This document shows positions 1 to 14,284 of a stretch of DNA of 64,000 nucleotides, in pieces; within the stretch, counting starts at the first letter, position 1, and the number at the start of each line of letters is the position of its first letter. This DNA is from Cacajao melanocephalus (Eukaryota; Chordata; Mammalia; Primates; Pitheciidae): positions 1 through 64,000 of the forward strand of contig CAUYLG010075606.1 in the NCBI GenBank assembly GCA_963573385.1, written 5' to 3'. Position numbers and translations under genes: made by a program. Under the pieces are notes generated by a model that saw nothing but the letters and a program-made list of their open reading frames with translations, made no database searches and was not told the DNA's origin.

Positions 1-41
1 TGACAAAGAAAGACTCTGTCTCAAAAAAAAAAAAAAAAAAC
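1..41 (+). mobile_element. Alu 3' end (sense)
   Basis: Starts in the right-arm ending gactctgtctc and runs into a poly(A) tail. The rest lies before the window. Positions 42-270 after it are anonymous, with no gene seen. Confidence 0.85.
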
Positions 42-269
42 AATCACTAATGGGCCAAACCACAGAATGGATACCACACATGAAAAAGATAGATACTGAA
101 AATAGAGCAAATAGTCAAGGAAATGAAAAGACCTGGGAAAGAAATCCAAGAATCCCAGCATCCAGAAGCAGGGGGTGGAGAGAATTAAGAGCGCGTCAGC
201 TACCTAGTCTGAAAGACGGTGGAAGACCTTGTCCCTTTCCTCCTGGAGGCAGAAGCCAAGGTTTTAGCT

Positions 270-730
270 GAGTTTATTGCTACACGGAATAAAAAGTTGT
301 ATTTCCTATACTCTCTTGCTGCTAGGTGTAGTCAAGTGACTAAATGTGGTCTGAGGAAATGAGAGTAGAAGCATTGTGTACGTCTTCCAAAAAAGGCTGC
401 TTAATGGCAGTTGACTCAGGTGGGAGGGGTCCATTTTTGTCCCTGTCTTTTTTCCTTCTTCCAGCCTGCAACTTGGAGGTGATCGCTGGAGCTTCAGCAG
501 CTATTTTGGACCATGAGGTTACCTTGAGGATGGAAGCCATATGTGAGGATGATGCAACAGAAAAAGAGGAAGCTCGATTCCTACTGTCACTCTGGAGCAA
601 CCACACTAGCCTGAAACTGCTTCTTCTGGGCATCTTTTCTATGCCGGGAAAAAGAAACTTCTATGTTGTTAAGCCACCGTTGCTTGGGAATTTTCCGTGT
701 GCAACCAAACAGGTACAATAACAAATGGGA
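270..730 (+). mobile_element. Old LTR-type repeat remnant
   Basis: The phrase ggaccatgaggttacctt and the ending around gttaagccaccgttg recall a mammalian ERVL-class LTR. Subfamily not assigned. Similar repeats seem to occur at 49.0-49.6 kb and 61.35-61.8 kb. Confidence 0.4.
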
Positions 731-1434
731 GAAAAAGTCACAGGGGTTTCAAGCAGACAACAGGCCACTCAATAAAGAACAAGATTCCTTTTTAGAATAT
801 TTTTTAAAGACAGTAAGGAGTCTGTATTTAAGGGAGACTACTACAATGGAGGTTTTTTTTAGGGGACATAGATCTGGGTTCATTCCCAAGATTCCTTTTA
901 ATAGACCCATACCCAGTTCTCACTGGGAAATTTTCCATCTTGCAAGAATATGAGGACAAGCCTAGAAATGTTTCCAGAAGAAAACAAACAGGATACTTTG
1001 AATGGAACAAGGGTCAGATTGGCAAGAGATTTCACGTGAGAGACCCTGAACTTTAAATCGAGGTCTTGAAAATACCAACAGAAAATGTGTTTAAACCTAG
1101 AATCGCAAAATGCCAAGTTTTCTTTGACATTTAAAGGACACAAAAAATGTTTGCTGTGTAAGGACAAAGAAAGTTTTTCAGATCTTTTCTGTAAAAGAAA
1201 TACTCTAGGTTAGGTTTCAGGAAAAAAAACATCCAAGAAAGGCTGAAATATTGAGGCAAAGAAACCAAGAACACTTATAGATAAGTAAAGAAGAACATTG
1301 AACTAAAACTCAGATGATTTTAACAGGAGAGTTGGCCGTGAGGCTGGGGTGGAGAGTGGAGGAGAACTGAAAACTTGCTAAAGATCTCCTCCTGTTTTGG
1401 AAGGCATATATGTGCTAAATAAACCTAAATGCTG
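731..1434. other. Anonymous intergenic DNA
   Basis: AT-rich sequence with short A-runs. I see no gene, RNA or recognisable repeat here. Confidence 0.5.
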
Positions 1435-1482
1435 GTAGCCTCCCAAAGTGCTGGGATTACAGGCATGATCCACGGCGCCCAG
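1435..1482 (-). mobile_element. Alu left-end fragment (antisense)
   Basis: Contains cctcccaaagtgctggga and the degraded Alu head. It is followed by a 29-30 bp stretch that recurs after the next Alu. Confidence 0.75.
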
Positions 1483-1513
1483 CGCAGAAAATATAAGTTC
1501 AATACATTTTAAA

Positions 1514-1828
<315 letters not shown>

Positions 1829-2150
1829 CAGAAAATATAAGTTCAATACATTTTAAATTCCTCAAAAACGTAAAAATTAAAAATCAATAAGAATGAAGAG
1901 TAAGCATGGGGACAGAAGGATGACAGAGAAGGGATGGGAGGGACAGAGAAAGGAAGAGAGAGTAAAGAGAAGAGAAAAACCAAACACCTTCTTACTCAAA
2001 ATAAACACACGCATAAACATTCCCAAGCTTATGAAGAAATTGAAAGGTAGGAATAAAAACTGGGGAGGGGGGAAGCAAAATACGAATTCACTCCAGACAA
2101 AAACAACTCCTAGGTCAACCTGACAAAGACTTTTAAAAGAACACATTATG

Positions 2151-2421
2151 TCCCCTCCCACAAACACTCCCTTCGTGGAAGCTGTTTTTCTCTCTGCTGG
2201 ATTTCCCCTTTGGAGTCCCCTTCACACTCTCTCGTGAAAGCCTGACTTCCCCTCCTAAACTCCATCTCTCTCTGTTCCTTTCCACTCAGTGTGGAAGCTG
2301 CTTTCATCTCCTGGATTCCATCTTTCTGGATTCTCTCACTCAGCGTGAGAGTCAGCTGTTTCTCTCTGTCTCTTTCTCCTGTTTCTCTCTCTTTAAATAA
2401 ATCACTTTCTACAAACAAACA
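2151..2421 (+). mobile_element. L1-mobilised insert of an unidentified transcript 3' end
   Basis: The 271-bp insert is flanked by perfect 16-bp duplications (aaaagaacacattatg at 2135-2150 and 2422-2437). The target is TTTT/AAAA, the L1 endonuclease site. The insert ends with AATAAA at 2396-2401 and an A-rich tail (acaaacaaacaaa). Its body is CT-rich with internal near-repeats (gtggaagctg occurs twice), resembling an LTR R region. The source is not identified. Confidence 0.75.
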
Positions 2422-2849
2422 AAAAGAACACATTATGACCAATTAGAGGATACTCCATATATGGAAGGACAGCCCTCAAGAAATCTATTTAAGATTCAAA
2501 TAAACAGATGAACAGATGAAAGGGGGGAAAAAAGGATGAGTTTATCTTGACAGATGCTCTGAAATATTTAATAATAGGCAAGGCATTTCTGGTTAAATGA
2601 ACAAACAAACCCTATAAAATGAAGAAACGCTGGAGGAAATGTTGGCATCACTGAACGTCTGCCAGAAACGGAAGACAATGTCAGAGTCAACGGGGGACGT
2701 TCGTGTCCTGCTGTCAAAGGCTCGTACCGGATGCTCTCACTGTTGCCTTTATTTCCAGTGGTCAGTGTCCCTCAAATAATCTCTAAATTCAATGCAATCA
2801 AAATGAAAATTCCAAAAAGATATTTAATGGATTTGGTAAACTGATAGAT

Positions 2850-3141
<292 letters not shown>

Positions 3142-3743
3142 TTTGGCAAACTGATTCTAAATTCTAATAAACCAAAGATGAGAGACTTGCTCCATTCACT
3201 AGAAAAATAATACAAAATGTAGTGGTAGCCAAATGGAACAGAAAACAATAAGGAAAATAACCAGCTACATATAGAATCTTAGGAAGTAATAGGGCATTTC
3301 AAATCACTGAGGAGAGGAGAAACTGCACACTCAAAATTAGCAATGTTGAAACAATTAAGACAGTAATTATTTTTAAAAGTTACTTTACACATTATTCATC
3401 CCTCTAAATTCTAGCTGGACTAAAAATCTAAAAGTCAAAACCAAAATAATAAAATGATTATAACTCTTTCCATAATCTTAGAGGTTGAACAAGACAACGA
3501 AACCAGAAACCATGAAGTAAAAAGTAATGACGGGCTTGACTTAACCATGAAAACATTTTTGTATGACATAAGACTTATCTTAAACATGGTAAAGAAAAAG
3601 ATAAGTGATAACCTGGGAGAATATATTTTCAACACATGTAAAGGATTACTAATACACATAATAAATGAGTCACTCCAAAAGTTAAGATGTAAAAGAGAAC
3701 TCAACAGGTGAACAAAAGACTTCTCCGTGTTCATCATAAATGA

Positions 3744-4192
<449 letters not shown>

Positions 4193-4497
4193 CCAGATTG
4201 GCCCTTTTATGCATTACCTTGGGTGTGCCAGCTTAGCTCAGCTACTTTGAGGCTGATTTGGCATTACCTATTAAAATTTAGAACACACAACCTCTTGCAC
4301 AGTAATTCTGCACTTAGTAATTTAGGCTCCAGAAACACTTTCATAGAGGTGGAAAAACTAGAAAAAACCTAGTTGTCTATCAACATGAGATGAGATAAAT
4401 TGTGGTGCACCCATCCTAATAAATGCCACATAGTTCTTAGGATTACTTAATGAGTTAGATCTCTATGTATTATTGTAGAAAATTGGAAATATTCCTA

Positions 4498-4865
<368 letters not shown>

Positions 4866-5110
4866 ATATGCTTACATCATGCTTAGAAAATGTTCTGAAA
4901 GAATACACGTGGTGGAAAGAGTCAGGTATGGAATTAAGGAAAAGAAATTGCTGAGGACTTTGTCTCTCGTGCTACATAATTCTAGATTATTCCAATTTTC
5001 ATCAAGGCAGGTTTCTGTGTAGTTGCTTGTTTAGCGTTATATACATTCCTTATATAACTCATGAACTATCCTGTGGTGTTGATATATCTGTATCCTGGAA
5101 CAATATAAAT

Positions 5111-6912
5111 AAAACTGCTGAATGAGAAAAAGAGTGACCAAAAGCTAATTAGAAATGTTTACTCATTATACAATGATTGAAAAGCAGGACAGATGATAGA
5201 AAAAAAAATTAGAACTTGGTTATACAAAAATATAACAGCAGGGTCTTTGAAGACTAAAAATTGCACATATGCAGCTCGTCACCAGCACCTGTCTGACAAG
5301 GCCCCAGTAAAACACCTGCCCTCTCATTCTCAGGGTCAGTCCACACACCTGCCCACGCCCTGAAACAGACACCCCAGATATCCACCCACTCAGCCGACAT
5401 ACTTGGGTACAGAACACACACACCTGGGCCCCAACCTAAAAAAGCAACCTAAATAAGCAGGGCAGAGTGTCATAACTAAAAAAAACAGAGAGAGAGAGAG
5501 AGAGATTGCTGGATAGGATAGTGCCTGCTATGACTCTGGGCAAAGGTTGGGCTCTTTCTCAAGTTCAACGTGAGCTTCTTAAGCCACACCACACCCATCA
5601 CTCGGCCTCAGCGCAGCAAGGTTCCAGGTTTCACCCTCTGCCTCTCAGTCTCTCTATTCTCTGGTATCCCCAGGGATACGCACATGCACAATACACACAC
5701 CAGCACACACACAAATGCACGCACAGGCATACACACAGATATCCATTCTCTCTCTTTCTAAACCAAGAGGTCGGGGATGATCCATGCTCCCCATTCCACA
5801 GATGAGGAGACAGAAGCCCAGGGTGGAGAGGGGGTGCTCTCACTACCACCGGCATCTTAGTGACAAAGCCAAGACAGGCCACCGGTACCTGACTGGCAGG
5901 CCTGAGCTCTCTTCACCCCACTAGGCGTCCTCCCACCAGGACCAACAAGATCCCGCTGGCGAGGCTGTGTCCTCCCCGAAACTTCTGTCCAACACCCACG
6001 CAGCTTGGTGCCCTGGCTGCCTCCCCACTCACTGGCTGCCCCAGGAGTCTGGACTCAGGTCATCCCAAGAGTCCAAGCCCTAACTCCCCTAAGTCCCCAG
6101 GGCACAGCTGTCCACAGGACGCCCCTCAGGCTCCCCCTGTCCTTTTCCATCCTGGACTCCCCATATTCCCCCCTGCTCTGACCCCGCCCCTCAGTCCTGC
6201 TCCTGGATGCCAGGCCATACCTCTGTGTGTCGGGAGAGACCAGCCTTCTTCTGGAGCCTCCAGCCAGACTGAGCCTCCCACACTTCCTATTTATGTGTCG
6301 TCAGGAAACCAAAGCAGAAAGAGGAAGCGGCACCGGTCCAGGCTGATTTTGCTGATAGTGCATGTGACTTTTCTGACTTCCAGAGGGCCTTCTACTCCAG
6401 TTTATCTTTCTATAAACTCCTAGGGCTCCTTCCAACCTCAGCTGACACAGGGCCTCCTCCATGGAGCCTTCCCTGACTCCTTGATGGGGATGCAGGTGGA
6501 AGGGGCTGCAATAACCACAGCTGGTTTGAGCCCAGAGCCAGACAGACCCCGGTTGGACTTCCAAGTCCACTGCTTCTTAAAGCATGTCCTTGTGCAAATC
6601 ACCTGCTCATGACTTCTCCAAGCCTTGGGACATCCACCTGTCTGTTACTTTCACAGAAGCATCTGCAAACCTGGAAGGACTGTTGAGGGAATCTAATCAG
6701 ATACTGTGTAGAAAGACCTTAGCTCAGAGCTGGGCACATGAGAACCCCCTACCAGTGGTAGCTGGTGGCATTTTGATTTCCCTGATGTCCTCTTTGCTTG
6801 CCACCCCACCCCAACATGTGCAATATGGTCATGTGCGTCCATGGCTGTCTTTCCCCTAACACCGTCTTCAGGGCTGGCTTGTGTCCAGCTTGTGTTTCTT
6901 TCCCAAATACAG
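5111..6912. other. Anonymous intergenic DNA with small simple repeats
   Basis: Contains a (GA)n tract at 5487-5504 and a degenerate CA-rich patch at 5690-5740. The section from 5900 to 6560 is more GC-rich. No gene found. Confidence 0.5.
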
Positions 6913-6967
6913 ACTAAAGGTCTCCTCTGTACCTAGCACATGGCCTGGTACAGAGGAGATCTTTAGT
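6913..6967. repeat. Near-perfect inverted repeat (21-bp arms, 13-nt loop)
   Basis: The arm at 6913-6933 pairs with 6947-6967 at 20 of 21 positions. The right arm lies in what looks like the end of an L2/MIR element. Confidence 0.85.
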
Positions 6968-7012
6968 GACTGTGTGCAAACGAATGAACGAGTGAATGAA
7001 TGAATGAATAAA
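6931..7012 (+). mobile_element. L2/MIR 3' end (sense)
   Basis: Reads tagcacatggcctggtac then a tail of TGAA repeats (gtgaatgaatgaatgaa), typical of the L2 3' terminus. Confidence 0.6.
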
Positions 7013-8830
7013 TAGCTCCCTGAGCACAGCAGGGCTGGCAGAGTTAAGGTAAGGTGAATGAGGCACTCTCTCAGGCTCAAAATGTAAACAGGCATCTCAA
7101 AATTCAGTAATTGAGATGTCATATTTTAATGCAATATGGTTTTAAAAATCCCAATGAATGCAAAAAATATTCATGGTGAACCAAATATGAAAAGTTTGAA
7201 TAAAGACAGGATGAGTCACAGTGCCAAGACACAACAAAATGCAATCATGCTCCTCCTGTGTGGGGCTGCCTTCCAGGGGAAAGGGTAGCCGGTGAGAATG
7301 AGGGGAATGGAGGGCAGGAATGAAGGAAATGGAGGGAGTGGAGGGGCAGGAACCTGCTCTGAAGCCACTGGAATCCTGGCTTGATTGTTCTTTGCTTTCC
7401 TCCAGGAAGGGCAGGGTTGGCCAGGAGTAGCTGGTGGGGCCTCACCCTAGCAGAGAAAGCCTAGGGTGGAGGAAGGCATGGGTGGTTCTCTCAGGCACTC
7501 CAACCAGACCAGTGTGACACCCACACCTAGCATGAAAAGGCCCTGCAGGGGATTCTCTGAGGCTGGAGAGGATGGAATTAAAGCAATGTCACAACCTTTC
7601 TTCTCTCCCAGGTGTCCCCACTCTACCTGTCTTTCCTGAGCTCCTCTGTGGGACTAGGAGGCTGTGGGGCTGGAAGCCCACAAGGGCACAGAGGATGCTG
7701 TCTGGTGGAGAAGCGAAGACCCCGAGACTCTAAGTCAAAATGACTCTGAACACCAGACCCAAAATGTGAAGAAGCCTTAGGAGCACCTCAAACAATTCAC
7801 TTGACTGATCCTTTCCTTTTAAAAGTCATCAGGGCAGCAGAGGATAAAAACCTACATTTGAATAAGTCTAAAAGAGTTCTCTCAAAAAGTATTAAAAGTT
7901 CTAAGCGAGAAGAATCATGCTGTCAGGAATTCATTGAATCTTTTCCCGCTCATGGTATGTACAATACCGTGTCTCGCAATTGATGATCTTTTAGAGACTA
8001 AGAAACCCAAGAAGATGTTGGCAAGAACGTAGTACTCATAATGACCAGGGCTTGAGCATTTGTGCTGTGAGTAGATCCTGGGTTCAGTGCTTCTCCTCTC
8101 CCCAATAACCTTTATGTAGCTGTTACTGTCTTCAACTTACAGATGAAGAAAGCAAGGCATGAAAAGGAAAATCACTTGCCAAAAGTAGTATAACAAGTAT
8201 ATGTTAACATAGCACTTTTTCCATTTCCATTTTTATTCTGAAACTATTTCAAAATACTAGAGTGTTAAAAGGACAGTACAAAGAACTCTCACATACCCTT
8301 CACGTGGAAACCCCTTTTGAGTCTCACTAGGTGTCTCAATAATGTATTTTGTAGCAAAGGGTCCATCTGGGACAGTGCATGGCTCTTAGTTGCCATGTCT
8401 TTCTGGTCTCCAGTTTGAAAAAGTTTTTTTTTTTTCCTTGACATCTTCAAGACTGTAAGCTAGTTGTTTTGGATAATGTCCCTCGATTTGGCTCTGTCTG
8501 ATGATTAGACCTGGGTTATACTTTTTTGGCCAAAATAACATAAAAGTGATGCTGGATTATTCTCGATGAGTCCTATCAGCTTTCATTGTCAATCTGTCCC
8601 ATCACTAATGTTGTTCGCTCTGATCATTTGATTAACTTGACATCAATCAAGTTTCTCTACTGTAAAGTTACTTCGCCTTCCAAAATTTATAAGAATTTGG
8701 TAGGGAGATACTTTTTAGCTTTCTCATCCCACTCCCACACCCCAATAATTTCAATATGCAACGATGCTCCTTAATTTAACTAAATATTATGATGATCATT
8801 GCCAAATGGTGATTTTTAAAAATTCTGTCA
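7013..8830. other. Anonymous intergenic DNA
   Basis: A MIR-like patch (antisense) lies near 8100-8190 (acagatgaagaaagcaaggc). Otherwise no gene or clear repeat. The longest open frames are short and unrecognised. Confidence 0.5.
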
Positions 8831-8831
8831 T

Positions 8832-9082
8832 TCAGAAGCCCTAGCCAGAGCAATCTGACAAGAGAAAGAAATAAAAGGCATCTAAATAGGGATAGAAGAA
8901 GTCAAACTTTCTCTCTTCCTTGATGATATGATTTTATACCTAGAAAACCCTAAAGACTCCACCAAAAGTCCCCTTCTGTAAAGTTGGAAACAAAATCAAT
9001 GTGTACAAATCAGTAGCATTTCTATACACCAATTAAGTTCAAGCTGAGAGCCAAATCAAGAATGCAATCCCATTTGCAATAG

Positions 9083-9113
<31 letters not shown>

Positions 9114-9905
9114 TAAAATTCTTAAGAATGCAGCTAAACAAGGTAGTAAAAGATCTCTACAAGGAAAACTACAAAGCACTGCTGAAAGACATCATAGATG
9201 ACAAAAACAATTGGAAAAACATTCCATGCTCATGCACTGGAAGAATCAGTATCATTAAAATGGCCATACTACCCAAAGCAATCCACAGATTTGATGCTAT
9301 TCCTGTCAAACTACCACTGTTGTTTTTCACAGAATTAAAAAACACTATTCTAAAATTCATATGAACCAAAAAAGAGCTCAAATAGCCAAAGCAATCCTTA
9401 GCTAAAAGAACAAAGCCCGAAGCATCACATTACCTAACTTCAAACTATAGGAAGGCTACAATAATCAAAACAGCTTGGCACTGGTACAAAAACAGACACA
9501 TAGACCAATGGAACCCACAAACAAAGCTGCATACCCGCCGCCATCGATCTTCAGCAAAGTTGACAGAAATAAGTAATGGGGGAAGCACTCCCTATTTAAT
9601 AAGTGGTACTGTCATAGCTGGCTAGTCATACACGAAAGAATGAAACCGGACCCTTACCTTTCACCCTTACCTTTCACCATATACAAAAATTAACTCAAGA
9701 TGGATTAAAAGTTTAAATGTAAGACCTCAAACTATAAGAATCCTAGAAGAAAACCTAGGAAACACCATTCTAGACATCAATCTTGGGAGATAATTTATGA
9801 CTAAGTTCCCAAAAGCAATTGCAATAAAAACAAAAATTGACAAGCCCGTCCTAATTCAACTAAAAAGCTTCTGCACAGCAAAGGAAACTATCTACAGAGT
9901 AAATG
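8832..9905 (+). mobile_element. L1 ORF2 fragment (sense)
   Basis: Reads the reverse-transcriptase C-terminal region of L1 ORF2 (ccctagccagagcaatctga, aatggccatactacccaaag). It is truncated at both ends and carries stops. An (AC)n tract at 9083-9111 and a 13-bp tandem duplication at 9651-9676 interrupt it. Confidence 0.88.
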
Positions 9906-9907
9906 GG

Positions 9908-10156
9908 AATGTGGAGACAGACAGCCCTGAAGATGAAACACCTGAGGACACACAGGAAGAAAGTCATGTGACTGGCGGGATCCCACAAGTTAAGGATCAC
10001 TAAGGATTGCTAACAACCACCAGAAGCTGGAGAAAGTCAGGAAGCATTCTCCCTAGAGACATCAAAGAGTATGGCCGTGCCAGCACCTTAGCTTTGGACT
10101 TCTAGCCCCCAGAACAGTGAGACAAGATGTTGCTGTTTTTCTATTACGACAGCCCT
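9908..10156 (+). mobile_element. MaLR (MLT1-like) LTR fragment
   Basis: Contains accaccagaagctggagaa and gacttctagcccccagaac, followed by the terminal cagccctaggaaatgg, as in MLT1 LTRs. Confidence 0.7.
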
Positions 10157-10449
10157 AGGAAATGGACACTCCCTCCTTGTTTGAGTCCTGGCTACCCTTG
10201 AACTTCATCTGGTCCTTAGCTGGCCTGCCCAGTGACTTTGACCGAAAACGAAGACAAAGAGAGAGGGAGTCTGGAATAAGAATATTCATGCAGACCCATC
10301 TGCATCCAAAGGCTGTGTTCCTAATTCGCCTTTTCTTTTTATAGACTAATAGGCGAGACCAAAATAAGCCTATTAGCAAGCCGATCTTAGTAAGCTCTCT
10401 AGCAGGTGTTGGTGCACTCTGGTCTGCACACTAAAATAGAATGCAGTCT

Positions 10450-11056
<607 letters not shown>

Positions 11057-11199
11057 CGTAGGCATTCAAACAGCATCCTATTGGAGTATGGGGAAAAGAG
11101 ATATGACTCTCCATAAAGGAGGCATGGGAAGGAAGACTTCCGGGGCAGTGTCATGGGCAATGGGTTGTGGAGGATATACGATTTGACATTTGTTAATGT

Positions 11200-11290
11200 C
11201 TTCATCCATTCAAAGAGCACTGAACACCTACTATGTGCCAGGTAATGAAATATGGAGATGACGTCATGGAATTTACAATTTACAGAGGGC
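11200..11290 (-). mobile_element. L2 3' fragment (antisense)
   Basis: Contains acctactatgtgccaggtaa and a decayed form of the following L2 segment. Confidence 0.55.
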
Positions 11291-11368
11291 ATGCTTCTAC
11301 CCTGAGTGGGGGTCCTCTCTGACCCATGCACCAGGAGGATGAGGACCCCCACTCAGCGTAGAAGCATG
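11290..11368. repeat. Near-perfect inverted repeat (28-bp arms, 23-nt loop)
   Basis: The left arm 11290-11317 and right arm 11341-11368 are reverse complements at 27 of 28 positions. The spacer is 11318-11340. It is not a transposon terminus I know. Confidence 0.92.
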
Positions 11369-12677
11369 TGGAAGTCAGAGACTCATCTCGGCAGGGATCA
11401 GAGGAGAATCCACAGAGGAGGCATCCCCAGAGCTAGACCTTGGAATCTGTGGAGGTTCTTGGCAGGCAGAGCAAAAGGTATATCTGGCAGCCTTCCTGGA
11501 GGTTCTGGTTTTTGCCCTCCAACTCATCATCCTTGGGATCTACTCTCTGACCTGGCTAATGGTGAGAACACCATGCAGTCAACGGAACCTTCCAGAGGAC
11601 TCGCCCCAGACCCACTTCCAGGCTCACAGGTAGCAAGTGGCACCCCAAGGTCACAGCCACTCAGGGGCTGAGTTGAGACTAGCGCTACCATCTATGGCCT
11701 CAGTGAGGAATCCAGGAGTGAATGTGGGATCTGAGCTTTCTGTTCTTTCTTTGCCTATAGCCTCTAGCTCCTGGACTTTGGGAAGAAAGATGACCAAGGG
11801 AGGCTCAACATTGCCCCACATGCACAGGAAACTTGGTGAGGTCCTGCCTCTGCCCTCCCCTGTTCCTCTGCAGAACCCCTAGTTGAGCATCCTCCATGTT
11901 CTGTTGTAGCTGCTTGCTCTTCTGTCTCTCCATTGGCTAGCCTGACAGCCAATCAGGAGCAGGGATTATACCACTTATTTTTTTTTAATCTCCAATGCTG
12001 AGGAATTGTAGATGCTCAATTAATGTCTATTGAATGGACTAGAATATAGTTGAATTGAATGGAGTGGACAGGATGCAATTGGATCAAGTAGGAAAGACAC
12101 TAAAAGATGACTTTAGTAGGATGTGTGGCCACCCTACATCAATCTCAAAAGTTCCAGATTCTTCCAATAGTGCTTTTTGGGGTAAGTGCTAAATTCCCTC
12201 TATGGGTCTTATGTGGGGATTTATTTATTATCATATTTTTTTCAACGTTACCATATCTAAGTGGACTTCCTTCTTTGTTCTTGAGCAGCTGCAACTATCA
12301 AAACCTCAATTTATTATCTCCCTAGCACAGCCAGCCCCTGTCCTGAAGGTCCTCCCATAAACAAGTTACACCCAGGCCCTCTGGCCCGCTTCCCTTCCCA
12401 CCTGCTGTCAGGTTGCATTTGTGATCATTCTGCTGTCCCTTCTGCAAACCCCTAGTAAGATCTTAAGTCTCCAAGAGCTTCCCACCAGAGGGTCCTGCCT
12501 CACATCCCTCTTAGCAGCTGTCCTTCCTCACAGGGCTGCCATGTTGCACAGCTCCAGGGGGCACCATTCACATTGTGTTCTATGGGATTGTAAATGGTGT
12601 CTCCTGAGTTATGCAGCACAGTGACCCTGAGCTGTCACCAGAGTGATGTGTTGCTCCCTTGCTAAAAAAAAAAAACC
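11369..12677. other. Anonymous intergenic DNA
   Basis: No gene or clear repeat recognised. Open frames are short and do not resemble known proteins. Confidence 0.5.
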
Positions 12678-12918
12678 CACTTGAGATCAGGAGTTCAAGA
12701 CTAGCCTGGCCATCATAGTGAAACCCACTCTCTACTAAAAATGCCACATTAGTTGGGCCTGGTGGCAGGCACCTGTAATCCCAGCTATTCCGGAGGCTGA
12801 GGCAAGAGAATTGTTTGAACTGGGAAGCAGAGATTGCAGTGAGCGAAGATCACGGCGCTGCACTCCAACCTGGGTCACAGAGTGAGACTGGCTCAAACAA
12901 ACAAACAAACAAAAAACC
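12678..12918 (+). mobile_element. Alu, 5'-truncated (sense)
   Basis: Begins at the cacttgagatcaggagttc position, so about 60 bp of the head are missing. The tail is (CAAA)n. Confidence 0.9.
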
Positions 12919-13239
12919 CATCACCCAGGGAATTCCCAATACCCAGGGCCTTGACTCTAAGCCCCTCACGGTTATTTAAGACACTCCAGAAGCCCGCCTT
13001 CCAGCCGTAGGAAGGAACCTTCACTCCTCCCAGCTTCCCCAAACCCGGTTGTTTTCCCCTCGCCTTCTCTAAAACTCATCTCTCCTAAAACCTTGTGTCA
13101 CAAATTCCCACTTCTCTCTTCTAATGTTTTCAAAGCGAGTTGTTTTTCCTCAGCCATAAACAATCAGGCTGCACACAGCTCTAAAAGCAGAACCTTTTTT
13201 TCCCCCCAGCCTTCTTCCCAAACCCTGTGTTTCTCCCTA

Positions 13240-13480
13240 TTCAGTCGTTCGATTCATTGAACCAACCCTTCTAAACACCTACTGGGAGCCAAGCCCTTGC
13301 TTTGGGCACTTAGGATATATGGTGACCAAAAGAGAGGAAAGTTTCTGCCTTTGAGACTGTTATAGTCTTGCAGGGGAGATACACCATCAGCAGTGAACTT
13401 ACTACATTGGTAAAGAACACAAGGCAAATGGCATTTTGGAAGGTGAGCGTCAGTGCAATGGAACAAAGAAGCAGAGGCAT
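13240..13480 (-). mobile_element. L2-like fragment (antisense)
   Basis: Weak match: attcattgaacc, then aacacctactgggagccaag and the following body. Confidence 0.4.
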
Positions 13481-13800
13481 TTCAGGGGAAGGGACGGGTG
13501 ATGGGAGGGCAGATTCCAGCATTAACTGGGATGGTCAGGCTACACCTCCTCAGCATTCCTAAAGGCCCCATCTGCACTCACTGTCCGCATTTCTTCCCTC
13601 TCTCTTATTTTCCAACCCAGTGAAACCTGCTCCACGAATGCTGCTTTGTTGACAGGAACCTTCCTTTTGCCCAGTTCTAGAACGACCTTCTCTTCAGTGG
13701 CAGCAGAATTTAGCACTGTTGAGCTTTCATTTCTGGACACCTGTTTGTGCCTCGGCCTCCATGACACCACACCTTCCTGTTTTCTTCCCTTTCTCTAGTG

Positions 13801-14284
13801 CAAGGGTGTCCAGTCTTTTGGCTTCCCTGGGCCACATTGGAAAAAGAATTGTCTTGGGCCACACATAAAATACACTAACACTAACAATAGCCAATGAGCT
13901 AGAAAAAAAAAAAAAAAAAGAAAGCAGCTGGGAGCAGCGGCTCACACCTGTAATCCCAGCACTTTGAGAGGCCGAGGCGGGTGGATCACGAGGTCAGGAG
14001 ACCATCCTGGCTAACATGGTGAAACCCCATCTCTACTAAAAATACAAAAAATTACCCAGGTGTGATGGCGGGCGCCTATAGCCCCAATGACTCGGGAGGC
14101 TGAGACAGGAGAATCACTTGAACCCAGAGGTGGGGGGTGCAGTGAGCCGAGATTGCGCCACTGCACTCCAGCCTGGGTGATAGAGCGAGATTCCATCTCA
14201 AAAAAAACAAATCGCAAACAAATCTCATAATGTTTTGATGAATTTGCTGCATGCGGCCCGCAGGCCACGGGTTGGACAAGCTCG
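13801..14284 (+). mobile_element. MER1-type hAT element split by an Alu
   Basis: Starts aagggtgtccagtcttttgg and ends gggttggacaagctcg, the ends of the MER1 family as I remember them. It is interrupted at 13926-14205. Confidence 0.8.
13926..14205 (+). mobile_element. Alu (sense)
   Basis: Full-length Alu inserted in the A-rich middle of the MER1 element. Confidence 0.95.

Noticed and set aside
9128..9364. Frame that resembles a reverse-transcriptase protein
   Set aside because: It is a fragment of an inactive L1 ORF2.
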